From assembly GCA_903929895.1 (NCBI GenBank), contig CAIYWM010000082.1, positions 1 to 8,393 on the forward strand: DNA of 8,393 nucleotides, written 5' to 3'. Origin of the DNA: an uncultured Alphaproteobacteria bacterium. Its GTDB lineage: Bacteria; Pseudomonadota; Alphaproteobacteria; Reyranellales; Reyranellaceae. Positions 1 through 6,511 of this stretch are shown one piece after another. The notes beneath the pieces were generated by a model. It had not been told where the DNA came from. It saw nothing but the letters and a program-made list of their open reading frames with translations, and did not search any database. The position numbers and the translations under genes were made by a program. Positions within the stretch are counted from its first letter, which is position 1. The number at the start of each line of letters is the position of its first letter.

Positions 1-102
1 GAACCGCCAGACATCGCCCGAGAAGGCGATGTCGCCGGTCGGGCCGCCGCCGTTCTTCCACGGCGTGCGGAGATAGCCGGCGGGATCGAGCAGGGTGATC
101 AT
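1..102 (-). CDS. hutD: HutD/Ves-family cupin-like protein, N-terminal 34 codons only (runs off the window)
   Basis: Only the N-terminus is visible; the reading frame is open to the window edge. It starts MITLLDPAGYLRTPWKNGGG and continues with PTGDIAFSGDVWRF. The PWKNGGG motif followed by a threonine and an acidic/Ile-Ala stretch is the N-terminal signature of the HutD/Ves family, small double-cupin proteins of about 190 residues. Some are encoded in histidine-utilisation clusters; E. coli Ves is linked to cold-responsive growth; their biochemical activity is not firmly known. The ATG lies 10 bp after the dctP stop codon and only a weak GGCGG precedes it, so translation is probably coupled to dctP. 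It is the last visible gene of the minus-strand operon. No hut enzyme gene is visible here, so a histidine-related role is not implied. The family call rests on one strong motif in a short fragment. Confidence 0.8.
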   Translation of the reverse strand, partial: MITLLDPAGYLRTPWKNGGGPTGDIAFSGDVWRF

Positions 103-112
103 GGGCCGCCGT

Positions 113-1168
113 TTACGGTGCGAGCGTGATGTTCAGCGTCTTGCCAACCGTGTCGTTCCAGGTCTTGACGCAGTCCGGGCCGCAGCGCTTGGCGAAGGAC
201 GGCAGGATCGCTTTGGTGAGCGCGTCCTTGCGCAGGGCCTCGTCGGCGGCCGTGACCGGTACCAGCTTCATGTTGGCGGGCGCACCCTCGCTGCACGGGC
301 CGGTGCCGGTGTTGCAGTTGATGCCGGTCTGCGTCTCGGTCCGCGCCTGCTCGAAGATCGACTTCTCGAGCTTGTTCAGCTCGGTCTGCAGGAAAGCCTG
401 GACCTTGGGATCGAGCGAATTCCACCACTTCAGGTTCGCGAGCTGGGCGGCCACGCCGAAATTGACCGGCATGGGCGAAATGAACTTCGCGGCCTCGTGC
501 CACTTCGACTTGTAACCCGACAGGGCGCCGGTGATGGCGCAGTCGACCACGCCGCTGGCGAGCGCCGGCTGGACCTCGGCGAAGGCGATGTTGAGCGGCG
601 AGGCGCCGATATGGGTCACGAACGCCTGCTGCGACGCGCCCGAAGCGCGGATCTTGCGGCCTTTCAGGTCGGCAATCGTGACGAAGGCATCGCGGCAGTA
701 GAGGACCTGCGCCTGGTAGGTGCCGAAGCCCAGCAGCTTGATGCCGTGCTTCTCCTCGAGGAACTTGGCGTAGGCGGGGCGGATTGCCTCGATGACCTTC
801 TCGAGTTCCTCGACGGAACCAACGAGGCCGACCAGGTCGGCGGCTTCGTTCATCGGCACTTCGCCGGAATTGTAGTTCAGCACGGTGGTGGCGAACTGCA
901 GTGTGCCGCTGGAGACCAGGCGGAAGATCTCGGCACCCTTGAAGCCCAGCTCGGTGAAAGGCTTGACCTGGACCTTGAGCGCGCCACCCGACGCCTTCGG
1001 GACCGTGTCGGTCCAGAATGGCACCTCGCGGTTCGTATACATCGAGAGGCCGCCGATGCTGCCCACGACGTTGAACGAGGTCGAGGGCAGGGCCGTTTGG
1101 GCTCCGGCGCTGCCAGTGGCAAACGAAGCGGCAAGAGCCGCCGCCGCGATGAGATGCTTCAGGAACAT
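113..1168 (-). CDS. dctP: TRAP transporter periplasmic substrate-binding protein (DctP family)
   Basis: 351 residues, normal for the family. It binds the substrate in the periplasm and delivers it to the DctQM membrane complex. A signal peptide is clear: Lys4, a hydrophobic Ala-rich core at residues 5-18, and a probable cleavage site after AGA (residue 23), before Gln24. The segment DLKGRKIRASG at about 167-177 carries Arg174, at the position of the arginine that in TRAP binding proteins pairs with the substrate carboxylate; it is followed by the typical PLNIAFAEVQPALASGVVDC helix-strand region (191-210). The start is fixed by AAGGAGG, 5 nt before the ATG. The gene follows dctM after 18 bp and precedes hutD by 10 bp. 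Oddity: six cysteines in the mature protein (158, 210, 285, 292, 329, 333), the last four in two close pairs near the C-terminus that could form disulfides. The ligand is not predictable, beyond probably being an organic acid. Confidence 0.93.
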   Translation of the reverse strand: MFLKHLIAAAALAASFATGSAGAQTALPSTSFNVVGSIGGLSMYTNREVPFWTDTVPKASGGALKVQVKPFTELGFKGAEIFRLVSSGTLQFATTVLNYNSGEVPMNEAADLVGLVGSVEELEKVIEAIRPAYAKFLEEKHGIKLLGFGTYQAQVLYCRDAFVTIADLKGRKIRASGASQQAFVTHIGASPLNIAFAEVQPALASGVVDCAITGALSGYKSKWHEAAKFISPMPVNFGVAAQLANLKWWNSLDPKVQAFLQTELNKLEKSIFEQARTETQTGINCNTGTGPCSEGAPANMKLVPVTAADEALRKDALTKAILPSFAKRCGPDCVKTWNDTVGKTLNITLAP

Positions 1169-1173
1169 GAGAT

Positions 1174-1180
1174 CCTCCTT
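1174..1180 (-). promoter_or_regulatory. Strong Shine-Dalgarno of dctP
   Basis: Read on the minus strand this is AAGGAGG, 5 nt before the ATG at 1168. It is the best ribosome binding site in the operon and fits the high expression that a periplasmic binding protein needs relative to its permease. It lies in the 18-bp gap after dctM. Confidence 0.75.
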
Positions 1181-1186
1181 GAAAGG

Positions 1187-2479
1187 TCAGGCCTTGAGAA
1201 GGGCAGGCAGCCACAGGGCCAGTTGGGGGAAAGCAATCAGGATGCCGATCATGACGATCATCATCACGACGAACGGCAGCGCACCGATACAGAGGTCGGA
1301 GAAGGCGCCGGTGCGCCGCACCGCCTGCACCACGTAGAGGTTGAGGCCGACCGGCGGGGTGATCAGCGCGGCCTCCATCAGGATGACGAAGACGATGCCC
1401 CACCAGACCGGGCTGTAGCCCAGCGCCACGATCACGGGAACGACCACCGGCGTGGTGGCGATCATCATGGACAGCGTTTCCATGAAGCAGCCCAGGATCA
1501 GGTAGAACACCACGATGGCGATCACCATGCCGAGCGGCGACAGGCCGAGCGCCAGCACCGTGTCGGTGATGGCCTTGACGAGGCCGATCGACACCATGAC
1601 GAAGTTGAGGAAGAAGGCCGCGATCACGATCAGCATGACCATGCAGGTCGTTCGCACGGTGCCCTCGAAGGCCCGCAGCAGGACCGGCACGGTGAGCTGG
1701 CCGTTGGCCGCGACCAGGCCGAGCGTGGCCATCAGGCCGAGTGCCGCGGCCTCGGTCGGCGTGGCGATGCCGGCATAGATCGACCCCACGACGACGAGGA
1801 ACAGGCCGAGCGGCGGCAGCAGATTTTTCAGGCCCGACACCCGTTCCTGCCAGAGATTCGCCGTCTCCTGCCTGGGGCCGGCCCATTGCGGGCGGAACAG
1901 GCAGAGCGCCAGCACCATCAGCGAGAACAGTCCCGCCAGCAGGAAGCCGGGAATGAATCCCGCCGCGTAGAGGTCGGCCACCGACGTGTCGGTCAGGACG
2001 GCGTAGATGATCATGTTGATCGAGGGCGGGATCAGGATGCCCAAGGTGCCGCCCGCGGCGATCGAACCCAGGAACAGCGGCCGGTTGTAGCCACCCTTAT
2101 CCATGTTGGGGATGGCGACGGTGCCGATGGTGGCGGCCGTGGCCACCGAGGAGCCCGAGGTGGCCGCAAAGATCGCGCTCGCCGCGATGTTGGTATGGAT
2201 CAGGCGGCCGGGAATGCGCGCGAACCATGGCGTCAGTGCTGCGAACAGCCGCTCGCTCATGCCCGACCGGTGCATCAGCTCGCCCATCATGATGAACATG
2301 GGCGCGGCGATCAGGATGAAGTCGTTCGACGAGTTCCAGGCGAGCTCGCCAATCGCGCCGGTCATCGGAAAGAAGGCGTAGCGCTCCGACAGGACATAGG
2401 CCATCAGGCCGAGCGCGACGGCGACCGGCAGGCTGATTCCCACCAGCACGACCAGCAGGGTGAAGGCTGTGCCGATCAT
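1187..2479 (-). CDS. dctM: TRAP transporter large permease subunit (DctM)
   Basis: 430 residues, the usual size for an unfused DctM, and hydrophobic throughout with about 11-13 membrane segments. It forms the ion-coupled translocation channel in the inner membrane. Family landmarks seen: FILIAAPMFIMMGELM at 54-69, ATSGSSVATAATIGTVAIPN at 106-125, GGTLGILIPPS at 143-153, the FIPG loop near 175, ATPTEAAALG at 239-248 and ITPPVGLNLYVVQAV at 373-387. The frame is open a further 192 codons upstream, but the start is placed at the ATG giving MIGTAFTLLV because it forms an ATGA overlap with the dctQ stop codon, has AGGGGA 7 nt upstream (2487-2492), and begins directly with the first family-conserved helix. 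The overlap implies translational coupling with dctQ, its obligate partner. Confidence 0.96.
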   Translation of the reverse strand: MIGTAFTLLVVLVGISLPVAVALGLMAYVLSERYAFFPMTGAIGELAWNSSNDFILIAAPMFIMMGELMHRSGMSERLFAALTPWFARIPGRLIHTNIAASAIFAATSGSSVATAATIGTVAIPNMDKGGYNRPLFLGSIAAGGTLGILIPPSINMIIYAVLTDTSVADLYAAGFIPGFLLAGLFSLMVLALCLFRPQWAGPRQETANLWQERVSGLKNLLPPLGLFLVVVGSIYAGIATPTEAAALGLMATLGLVAANGQLTVPVLLRAFEGTVRTTCMVMLIVIAAFFLNFVMVSIGLVKAITDTVLALGLSPLGMVIAIVVFYLILGCFMETLSMMIATTPVVVPVIVALGYSPVWWGIVFVILMEAALITPPVGLNLYVVQAVRRTGAFSDLCIGALPFVVMMIVMIGILIAFPQLALWLPALLKA

Positions 2480-3090
2480 CGCGGCGTCCCCTGCGCGGGC
2501 GGTGCCTGCTCGACGCCGGCCTGGCTGATCTCCTCCGCGACGCGCAGGCTGCCGATCAGGTTGTCGAAACCGGGGCCGTCGCCGGCCAACAGGCGAAGCA
2601 CGGCCTGGATGGGCAGCAGCACGGCGACGCAGGCGAACCAGAAGATGCCGACCCACCAGATCGACTGCGGCAGGGCCATCGGCGTCTGGAGAGCCGAGAC
2701 CGACTTGGCGTTCATCGCCATGGATTGCGCGAGCGTGCCCCAGCAGAACCAGGCGAGGGCGACGGCCAGCAGCGCCATCGACAGGGCGGCGAGGAGGTCG
2801 AAGGCCACGCGGACGGGCCGCGGAAAGGCGTCGAGCAGGATGTCGACGCGGATGTGTGTCTTGGAGGTGGTGGCGAATCCGAGACCCAGGCCGATGCAGG
2901 CGGCCAGGGCATAACCCGACACCTCGAAGCTCTCGACCATGCCGCGCTTGAAGAGGTAGCGGGTGATGACATCGATGGTAATGAGCCCGCTGCAGCCGAA
3001 GAGGATGATGGCGCCGCCCACCCAGGCCAGGATGCGCGAGATGCGCTGCGGCCACGGCTCGGGTGGCAGGAGGCTGGACGACTCACTCAT
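2476..3090 (-). CDS. dctQ: TRAP transporter small permease subunit (DctQ)
   Basis: 204 residues with four predicted membrane helices at about 20-43, 58-76, 95-117 and 143-165, the standard DctQ topology. The DctQ signature is present: DVITRYLFKR at 40-49 ends helix 1, ESFEVSGYALA at 53-63 opens helix 2, and KTHIRVDILL at 77-86 precedes helix 3. DctQ associates with DctM in the inner membrane and is required for transport. The C-terminal tail after residue 168 is longer than the minimal domain and is Glu/Gln/Pro-rich. The start is supported by GAGGGAG 10 nt upstream. It follows the SDR gene after 97 bp, the widest gap in the operon. Confidence 0.93.
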   Translation of the reverse strand: MSESSSLLPPEPWPQRISRILAWVGGAIILFGCSGLITIDVITRYLFKRGMVESFEVSGYALAACIGLGLGFATTSKTHIRVDILLDAFPRPVRVAFDLLAALSMALLAVALAWFCWGTLAQSMAMNAKSVSALQTPMALPQSIWWVGIFWFACVAVLLPIQAVLRLLAGDGPGFDNLIGSLRVAEEISQAGVEQAPPAQGTPR

Positions 3091-3100
3091 GTACGCATTA

Positions 3101-3107
3101 CTCCCTC
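3101..3107 (-). promoter_or_regulatory. Shine-Dalgarno of dctQ
   Basis: On the minus strand GAGGGAG ends 10 nt before the dctQ ATG (3090). It supports this start over an upstream ATG in another frame that reaches a stop within a few codons. Confidence 0.6.
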
Positions 3108-3187
3108 GAATGACGGCGCCCCGCAGCCATCAAGACCCGAAGCAATGTCCAGGCCATCACCCTTGTATTCTGCCGCTTGGCCGCCCG

Positions 3188-4249
3188 CTAGGGCACGATC
3201 CTCTCCTTGCGGAATCGGGTGAGCAGGCGCTCGAACATGGCCTCGCTGTCGACCACCTCGTGGAAACCGTGCAGCCGGCTCTTGGTGACGTCGGACATTA
3301 CGTCCCAGTCCGAGCCGAACACATAATCGGCGAACGGCCAGGCCACGAGCTGGCCGAAGTCGAACTTCTTCAGCCTGTACTTCTTCGTCATCTCCGACCA
3401 GAGATCGGCCTTGTCGGCCATCTGCTGGGTCAGGCTGATGGTCTGCAGCTCGCCTACCTGCATGTCGAAGACCTGCGCGATGCGCGGCCAGACGTTGCGC
3501 CAGCGGAAATAGTCGCCGTTGGTGATGTTGTAGGCCTGGTTGGCGGCGCGCTTCTCGGTGGCGGCCCACAGCGCTGCACTGGCGAAATGCGAAGACTCCG
3601 TCACCTGGTAGACCGTGCCGTAGGCGCCGGGCTTGCCGGGAAAGCGCAACGGAAGCCCGAGTTCCTTCGAGATCGCGGCATAGACGGCGATGGCCGGCAT
3701 GATGCTCATGGCCGTGCCGGGCGCGAAGCCGCAGAGCGTCTGGGGCCGCAGTTCCGTCCAGCTCCACCGCTTGCCGCGCTGGAAGCCGGTCAGCCAGTCG
3801 ATCTGGTCGAAATAGAAGTCGGGCGGCATGTGACGCGGATCGGTCTCGCGCATCGGCGTCTTCAGGGGGCCGAGATGCGTGCCGTAATACTTGGTGCCGG
3901 TGACCAGCACGACGCGCTGCAGTTTGCGCGAGGTCTTGGCGATGGCCGTGACCGAGTTCACCAGCATGTCGCGGTTGGGGACGATCACCGAGGCGTAGCC
4001 CGCTGCATTGCCGGTGCCCGCCTGGAAGGCGGCGTAGAAGACATGCGTGACGTCGCGCAGGTCCGCGAGGTTCTCATCCACGTCGTCGAGGTCGAGCAGG
4101 TCGACGGAGACATGCCGATAGCGCAGCCCATCCTTCTCCGGACGGCGCGACAGCCCGATCACCTGCCAGTCGCCCTCGGCCACCAGACGCTCGACGATGT
4201 AGCGGCCGATGACGCCCAGGGCGCCGACCACGACGGCTTTCTTCTGCAT
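3188..4249 (-). CDS. Atypical SDR of the PRISE type (progesterone 5-beta-reductase/iridoid synthase-like)
   Basis: 353 residues; a soluble NADPH-dependent reductase. The N-terminal nucleotide-binding motif GALGVIG is at 9-15, followed by SRRP at 34-37, the arginine-containing motif that in this family prefers NADPH. The middle matches plant progesterone 5-beta-reductase/iridoid synthase from memory: TGTKYYG at 117-123 (family TGTKHY, catalytic Lys = Lys120), DFYFDQID at 144-151 (family NFYYxxED, catalytic Tyr = Tyr146), SWTELRPQTLCGFAPGTAMS at 163-182 (family SWSVHRPxxIFGFSP), YAAISKELGLPLRFPG at 190-205, and the C-terminal IVP. Family members reduce the C=C of enones and enals such as progesterone or 8-oxogeranial. 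The second Tyr of FYY is Phe147 here; the first, catalytic one is kept. The gene starts 4 bp after the CoA-transferase stop. The substrate is unknown; the family call is firm, a steroid or iridoid substrate is not implied. Confidence 0.86.
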   Translation of the reverse strand: MQKKAVVVGALGVIGRYIVERLVAEGDWQVIGLSRRPEKDGLRYRHVSVDLLDLDDVDENLADLRDVTHVFYAAFQAGTGNAAGYASVIVPNRDMLVNSVTAIAKTSRKLQRVVLVTGTKYYGTHLGPLKTPMRETDPRHMPPDFYFDQIDWLTGFQRGKRWSWTELRPQTLCGFAPGTAMSIMPAIAVYAAISKELGLPLRFPGKPGAYGTVYQVTESSHFASAALWAATEKRAANQAYNITNGDYFRWRNVWPRIAQVFDMQVGELQTISLTQQMADKADLWSEMTKKYRLKKFDFGQLVAWPFADYVFGSDWDVMSDVTKSRLHGFHEVVDSEAMFERLLTRFRKERIVP

Positions 4250-4253
4250 GATT

Positions 4254-5441
4254 CTACCTCGTCGTCGCGATGGTGCCGTTGGCGATCAGCGTGTCGATCT
4301 CGCCCGCCGAGTAGCCGTGCTCTCCGAGGACGGCGCGGCTGTGCTGGCCGGGCACCGGTGCCTCGGCGCGCGCCGTGCCGGGAGCCGGCGGCAACATGCC
4401 GGGCAAAGCGGGGACCGGCACTTTCTGCGGCACGCCGGCCTGTTCGAGCCAGTGGATCAGGCCGGTTTCCTTGACATGCGGCTGGTCGATGAAATCGGCG
4501 TAGCTGTTCAGCCGTTCGTGCATCAGCTTGGCTTCGGTGAGCTTCTCGCTCCAGTGCGCTGACGACTTCGCCTCGATCATCGGCCGCACGATCGCATAGA
4601 GCGCCACTTCGTTGGCGAGACGCGCCGCCGGCGTGGCGAAGCGCTCCTCGTGCGCCAGCGCCGGCACGTCCATCAAGGCGCAGAGGCTTTGCCAGTCGCG
4701 GTCCTTGAGGGCGAGGATCGACATCCAGCCATCCGCCGTCCTGAACACGCCACCGGGGACGCCGCCCGGCTTCATGGAGCCGCCTTCGAGATGGCAGGCC
4801 ATGAGACGGATCGACTGCAGCGCCGTTGCCGACTGCATCAGGCTGACGTCGATGTAGCGCCCTTTCGTTTCATCGCGCCGGGCGTAGAGCGCCGCGCTCA
4901 CCGCCTGGAACGCATAGAGCGCGGTCGACATGTCGACCACGATGACCGGCACGCGATGCGGAATCCCATCCTCGCCGCGATTCTCCGCCATCATGCCGGT
5001 ATAGGCCTGCAGCACCGGGTCCATGGCCGGCCGTTCGGCCAGCGGCCCGGTCTGGCCGAAGCCCGAGATCGACACGTAGAGGAGGCGCGGCACGCGCGCC
5101 GACACCGCGTCATAATCGAAGCCCAGCCGCTTGATCACGCCCGGCCGGAAGCCTTCGAGAAAGACATCGGCGTCCTTCAGCAGGCGCCACACGACGTCCT
5201 TGCCGGCCTCGCTCTTGAGGTCGACCGAGACGCTGCGCTTGCCCATGTTGCCGATGATCGAGAAGGCGCTGTGGCTTCCGTAGTGGACGCCGAGCGTGCG
5301 GGCCCAGTCGCCCTCGCCGATTCCCTCGACCTTGATCACCTCGGCGCCGTGCTGGGCCAGCAGCATGGCGCAATAGGGGCCGGCGATGCCCTGGCTCAGG
5401 TCGACGACCTTGAGGCCGGCGAAGGGCGCGTCGTAGCTCAT
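4254..5441 (-). CDS. Class III CoA-transferase, CaiB/BaiF family
   Basis: 395 residues, close to the usual 380-430. Family III enzymes move CoA from one acyl-CoA to a free carboxylic acid through an aspartyl-CoA anhydride; they act in the cytoplasm. Seen: FAGLKVVDLSQGIAGPYCAM at 7-26 (the N-terminal family signature), LAQHGAEVIKVE at 28-39, GKRSVSVDLKSEAGK at 67-81, VFLEGFRPGVIKRLG at 93-107, LLYVSISGFGQTGP at 120-133, and VIVVDMSTALYAFQA at 166-180, in which Asp170 aligns with the catalytic Asp169 of formyl-CoA transferase. The open frame extends further upstream, but the ATG at 5441 is chosen because it makes an ATGA overlap with the reductase stop and begins just before the conserved domain. 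The donor and acceptor are unknown. Its placement between two ene-reductases and ahead of a transporter suggests it activates the imported acid. Confidence 0.93.
   Translation of the reverse strand: MSYDAPFAGLKVVDLSQGIAGPYCAMLLAQHGAEVIKVEGIGEGDWARTLGVHYGSHSAFSIIGNMGKRSVSVDLKSEAGKDVVWRLLKDADVFLEGFRPGVIKRLGFDYDAVSARVPRLLYVSISGFGQTGPLAERPAMDPVLQAYTGMMAENRGEDGIPHRVPVIVVDMSTALYAFQAVSAALYARRDETKGRYIDVSLMQSATALQSIRLMACHLEGGSMKPGGVPGGVFRTADGWMSILALKDRDWQSLCALMDVPALAHEERFATPAARLANEVALYAIVRPMIEAKSSAHWSEKLTEAKLMHERLNSYADFIDQPHVKETGLIHWLEQAGVPQKVPVPALPGMLPPAPGTARAEAPVPGQHSRAVLGEHGYSAGEIDTLIANGTIATTR
4257..4260 (-). promoter_or_regulatory. Shine-Dalgarno of the PRISE-like SDR gene, abutting the upstream stop codon
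   Basis: GAGG on the minus strand lies 7 nt before the SDR ATG (4249). It sits in the last codons of the CoA-transferase gene, immediately before its TAG (4256-4254), so termination of one gene and initiation of the next happen at the same spot. Confidence 0.55.
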
Positions 5442-6451
5442 GCGAGCTTGACCAGCATCTTGCCGAAGTTCTCGCCGCGCAGCAGGCCGATGAAGGCGCG
5501 CGGCGCCTTGTCGATGCCCTCGACGATGTCCTCGCGGTACTTGAGCCTGCCGTCGCGGATCCACTCGCCCATCTGGCGCATCGCCGGCCCGTAGTACTGC
5601 GCGAAGTCAGTGACGATGAAGCCGCGCGCCATTACGCGCTTGCCGACGAAGGTCCCGAGCAGGCGCGGCCCCATCGAGGCGCCGGTCGCGTTGTACTGTG
5701 AGATCGAGCCGCACAGCGCGACCCTGCCGAAGAAGTTGATGTTGCGCAGGACGGCGTCGGTGATCTCGCCGCCGACATTGTCGAAATAGACGTCTGGCCC
5801 GTTGGGGCAGGCGGCGCGCAGCGCGGCGTCGAGGTCCTTCTCCGCCTTGTAGTCGATGCAGGCATCGAAGCCGAGTTCGTCCTTCACGAAGGCGCACTTC
5901 TTTGTGCCGCCAGCGATGCCGACGACCCGGCAGCCCATGATCTTCGCGATCTGGCCCACCACCTGGCCGACGGCGCCGGAGGCCGCCGACACGACGACCG
6001 TCTCGCCGGGCTTGGGCTGGCCGACATGCAGCAGGCCGAAATAGGCGGTCATGCCGGGCATGCCCAGCCCGCCGTTGGCGGTCGAGATCGGCGCCAGCGA
6101 GGGATCGACCTTGCGCAGGGCCGGCCCGCCGCCGATCGCATATTCCTGCCAGCCGAGACGATCCTCGACGATGTTGCCCACCTTGAAGTCCGGATGCTGC
6201 GAGGCCACGACCTCGCCGACCGTGCCGCCGGTCATGACCTCGCCGAGGCCGATGGCTGCGGCATAGGACGCGGCGTCGCGCATGCGGCCGCGCTGATAGG
6301 GATCGAGCGAGAGGTAGTGCACTTTCACCAGAACCTCGCCATGGCGCGGCTCGGGAACGGGCGCCTCCTCGACGCGGAAATCGGATTCGGCGGGCTCGCC
6401 AGGCGGGCGGCGCACGAGGACGACGCGGCGGTGGGTCTTGGGGATGCTCAT
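5438..6451 (-). CDS. NADP-dependent MDR oxidoreductase, CurA/prostaglandin reductase-like (zinc-independent)
   Basis: 337 residues, the normal size for the YncB/CurA, leukotriene B4 12-hydroxydehydrogenase/prostaglandin reductase branch of the medium-chain dehydrogenase superfamily. These enzymes reduce alpha,beta-unsaturated ketones or aldehydes with NADPH. Signatures: LSLDPYQRGRM at 47-57, GMTAYFGLL at 133-141, the Rossmann stretch VVVSAASGAVGQVVGQIAK at 152-170, GIAGGTKKC at 178-186 with the Lys pair at 184-185 near the NADP phosphate, and VYFDNVGGEI at 221-230. The Cys/His set of structural and catalytic zinc sites is absent, as expected for this branch. The frame stays open far upstream inside the divergent gene, but the ATG at 6451 has GGAGG 9 nt before it and matches the family N-terminus. 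It is the first gene of the minus-strand operon, and its stop overlaps the CoA-transferase start. Confidence 0.92.
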   Translation of the reverse strand: MSIPKTHRRVVLVRRPPGEPAESDFRVEEAPVPEPRHGEVLVKVHYLSLDPYQRGRMRDAASYAAAIGLGEVMTGGTVGEVVASQHPDFKVGNIVEDRLGWQEYAIGGGPALRKVDPSLAPISTANGGLGMPGMTAYFGLLHVGQPKPGETVVVSAASGAVGQVVGQIAKIMGCRVVGIAGGTKKCAFVKDELGFDACIDYKAEKDLDAALRAACPNGPDVYFDNVGGEITDAVLRNINFFGRVALCGSISQYNATGASMGPRLLGTFVGKRVMARGFIVTDFAQYYGPAMRQMGEWIRDGRLKYREDIVEGIDKAPRAFIGLLRGENFGKMLVKLA

Positions 6452-6460
6452 GAGCGGTTG

Positions 6461-6465
6461 CCTCC
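6461..6465 (-). promoter_or_regulatory. Shine-Dalgarno of the first operon gene (MDR reductase)
   Basis: GGAGG on the minus strand, 9 nt before the ATG at 6451. It decides the start, since the same frame is open for more than a thousand bases further upstream, in the divergent gene. Confidence 0.65.
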
Positions 6466-6500
6466 GATTTGCTTTGGGCCCCACCATAGCGCGGGATTTG

Positions 6501-6506
6501 CAGGAG
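6501..6506 (+). promoter_or_regulatory. Shine-Dalgarno of the enolase-superfamily gene
   Basis: CAGGAG lies 5 nt before the ATG at 6512 and supports that start over upstream in-frame positions. Confidence 0.6.
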
Positions 6507-6511
6507 CTGCC

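Larger units (their letters stand above)
6452..6511. promoter_or_regulatory. Divergent promoter region between the transport/reductase operon and the enolase-superfamily gene
   Basis: These 60 bp separate two start codons pointing away from each other, so promoters for both units should lie here or reach into the genes. It holds a ribosome binding site at each end. I could not find a convincing sigma-70 -35/-10 pair with proper spacing on either strand, nor a clear inverted-repeat operator beyond the short GGGCCC core. The short spacing would let one regulator act on both directions; no regulator gene is in the window. Confidence 0.5.

Noticed and set aside
95..2914. A 939-codon open frame on the plus strand, antisense to the whole TRAP gene set.
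   Set aside because: Its translation is low-complexity Arg/His/Asp/Glu/Gly-rich with no recognisable domain, as expected opposite membrane-protein genes with strong GC third-position bias; the opposite strand carries three clear family proteins.
3098..3157. A possible 19-residue leader peptide (starting MAWTLLRVLM) before dctQ on the minus strand.
   Set aside because: Its start signal is poorly spaced, it has no run of regulatory codons, and short frames of this size are expected by chance; no attenuator-like hairpin was found in the 97-bp gap.
4650..5594. A 314-codon plus-strand frame antisense to the CoA-transferase.
   Set aside because: His/Arg-rich shadow composition and no domain; the minus-strand gene has clear family motifs and the catalytic Asp.
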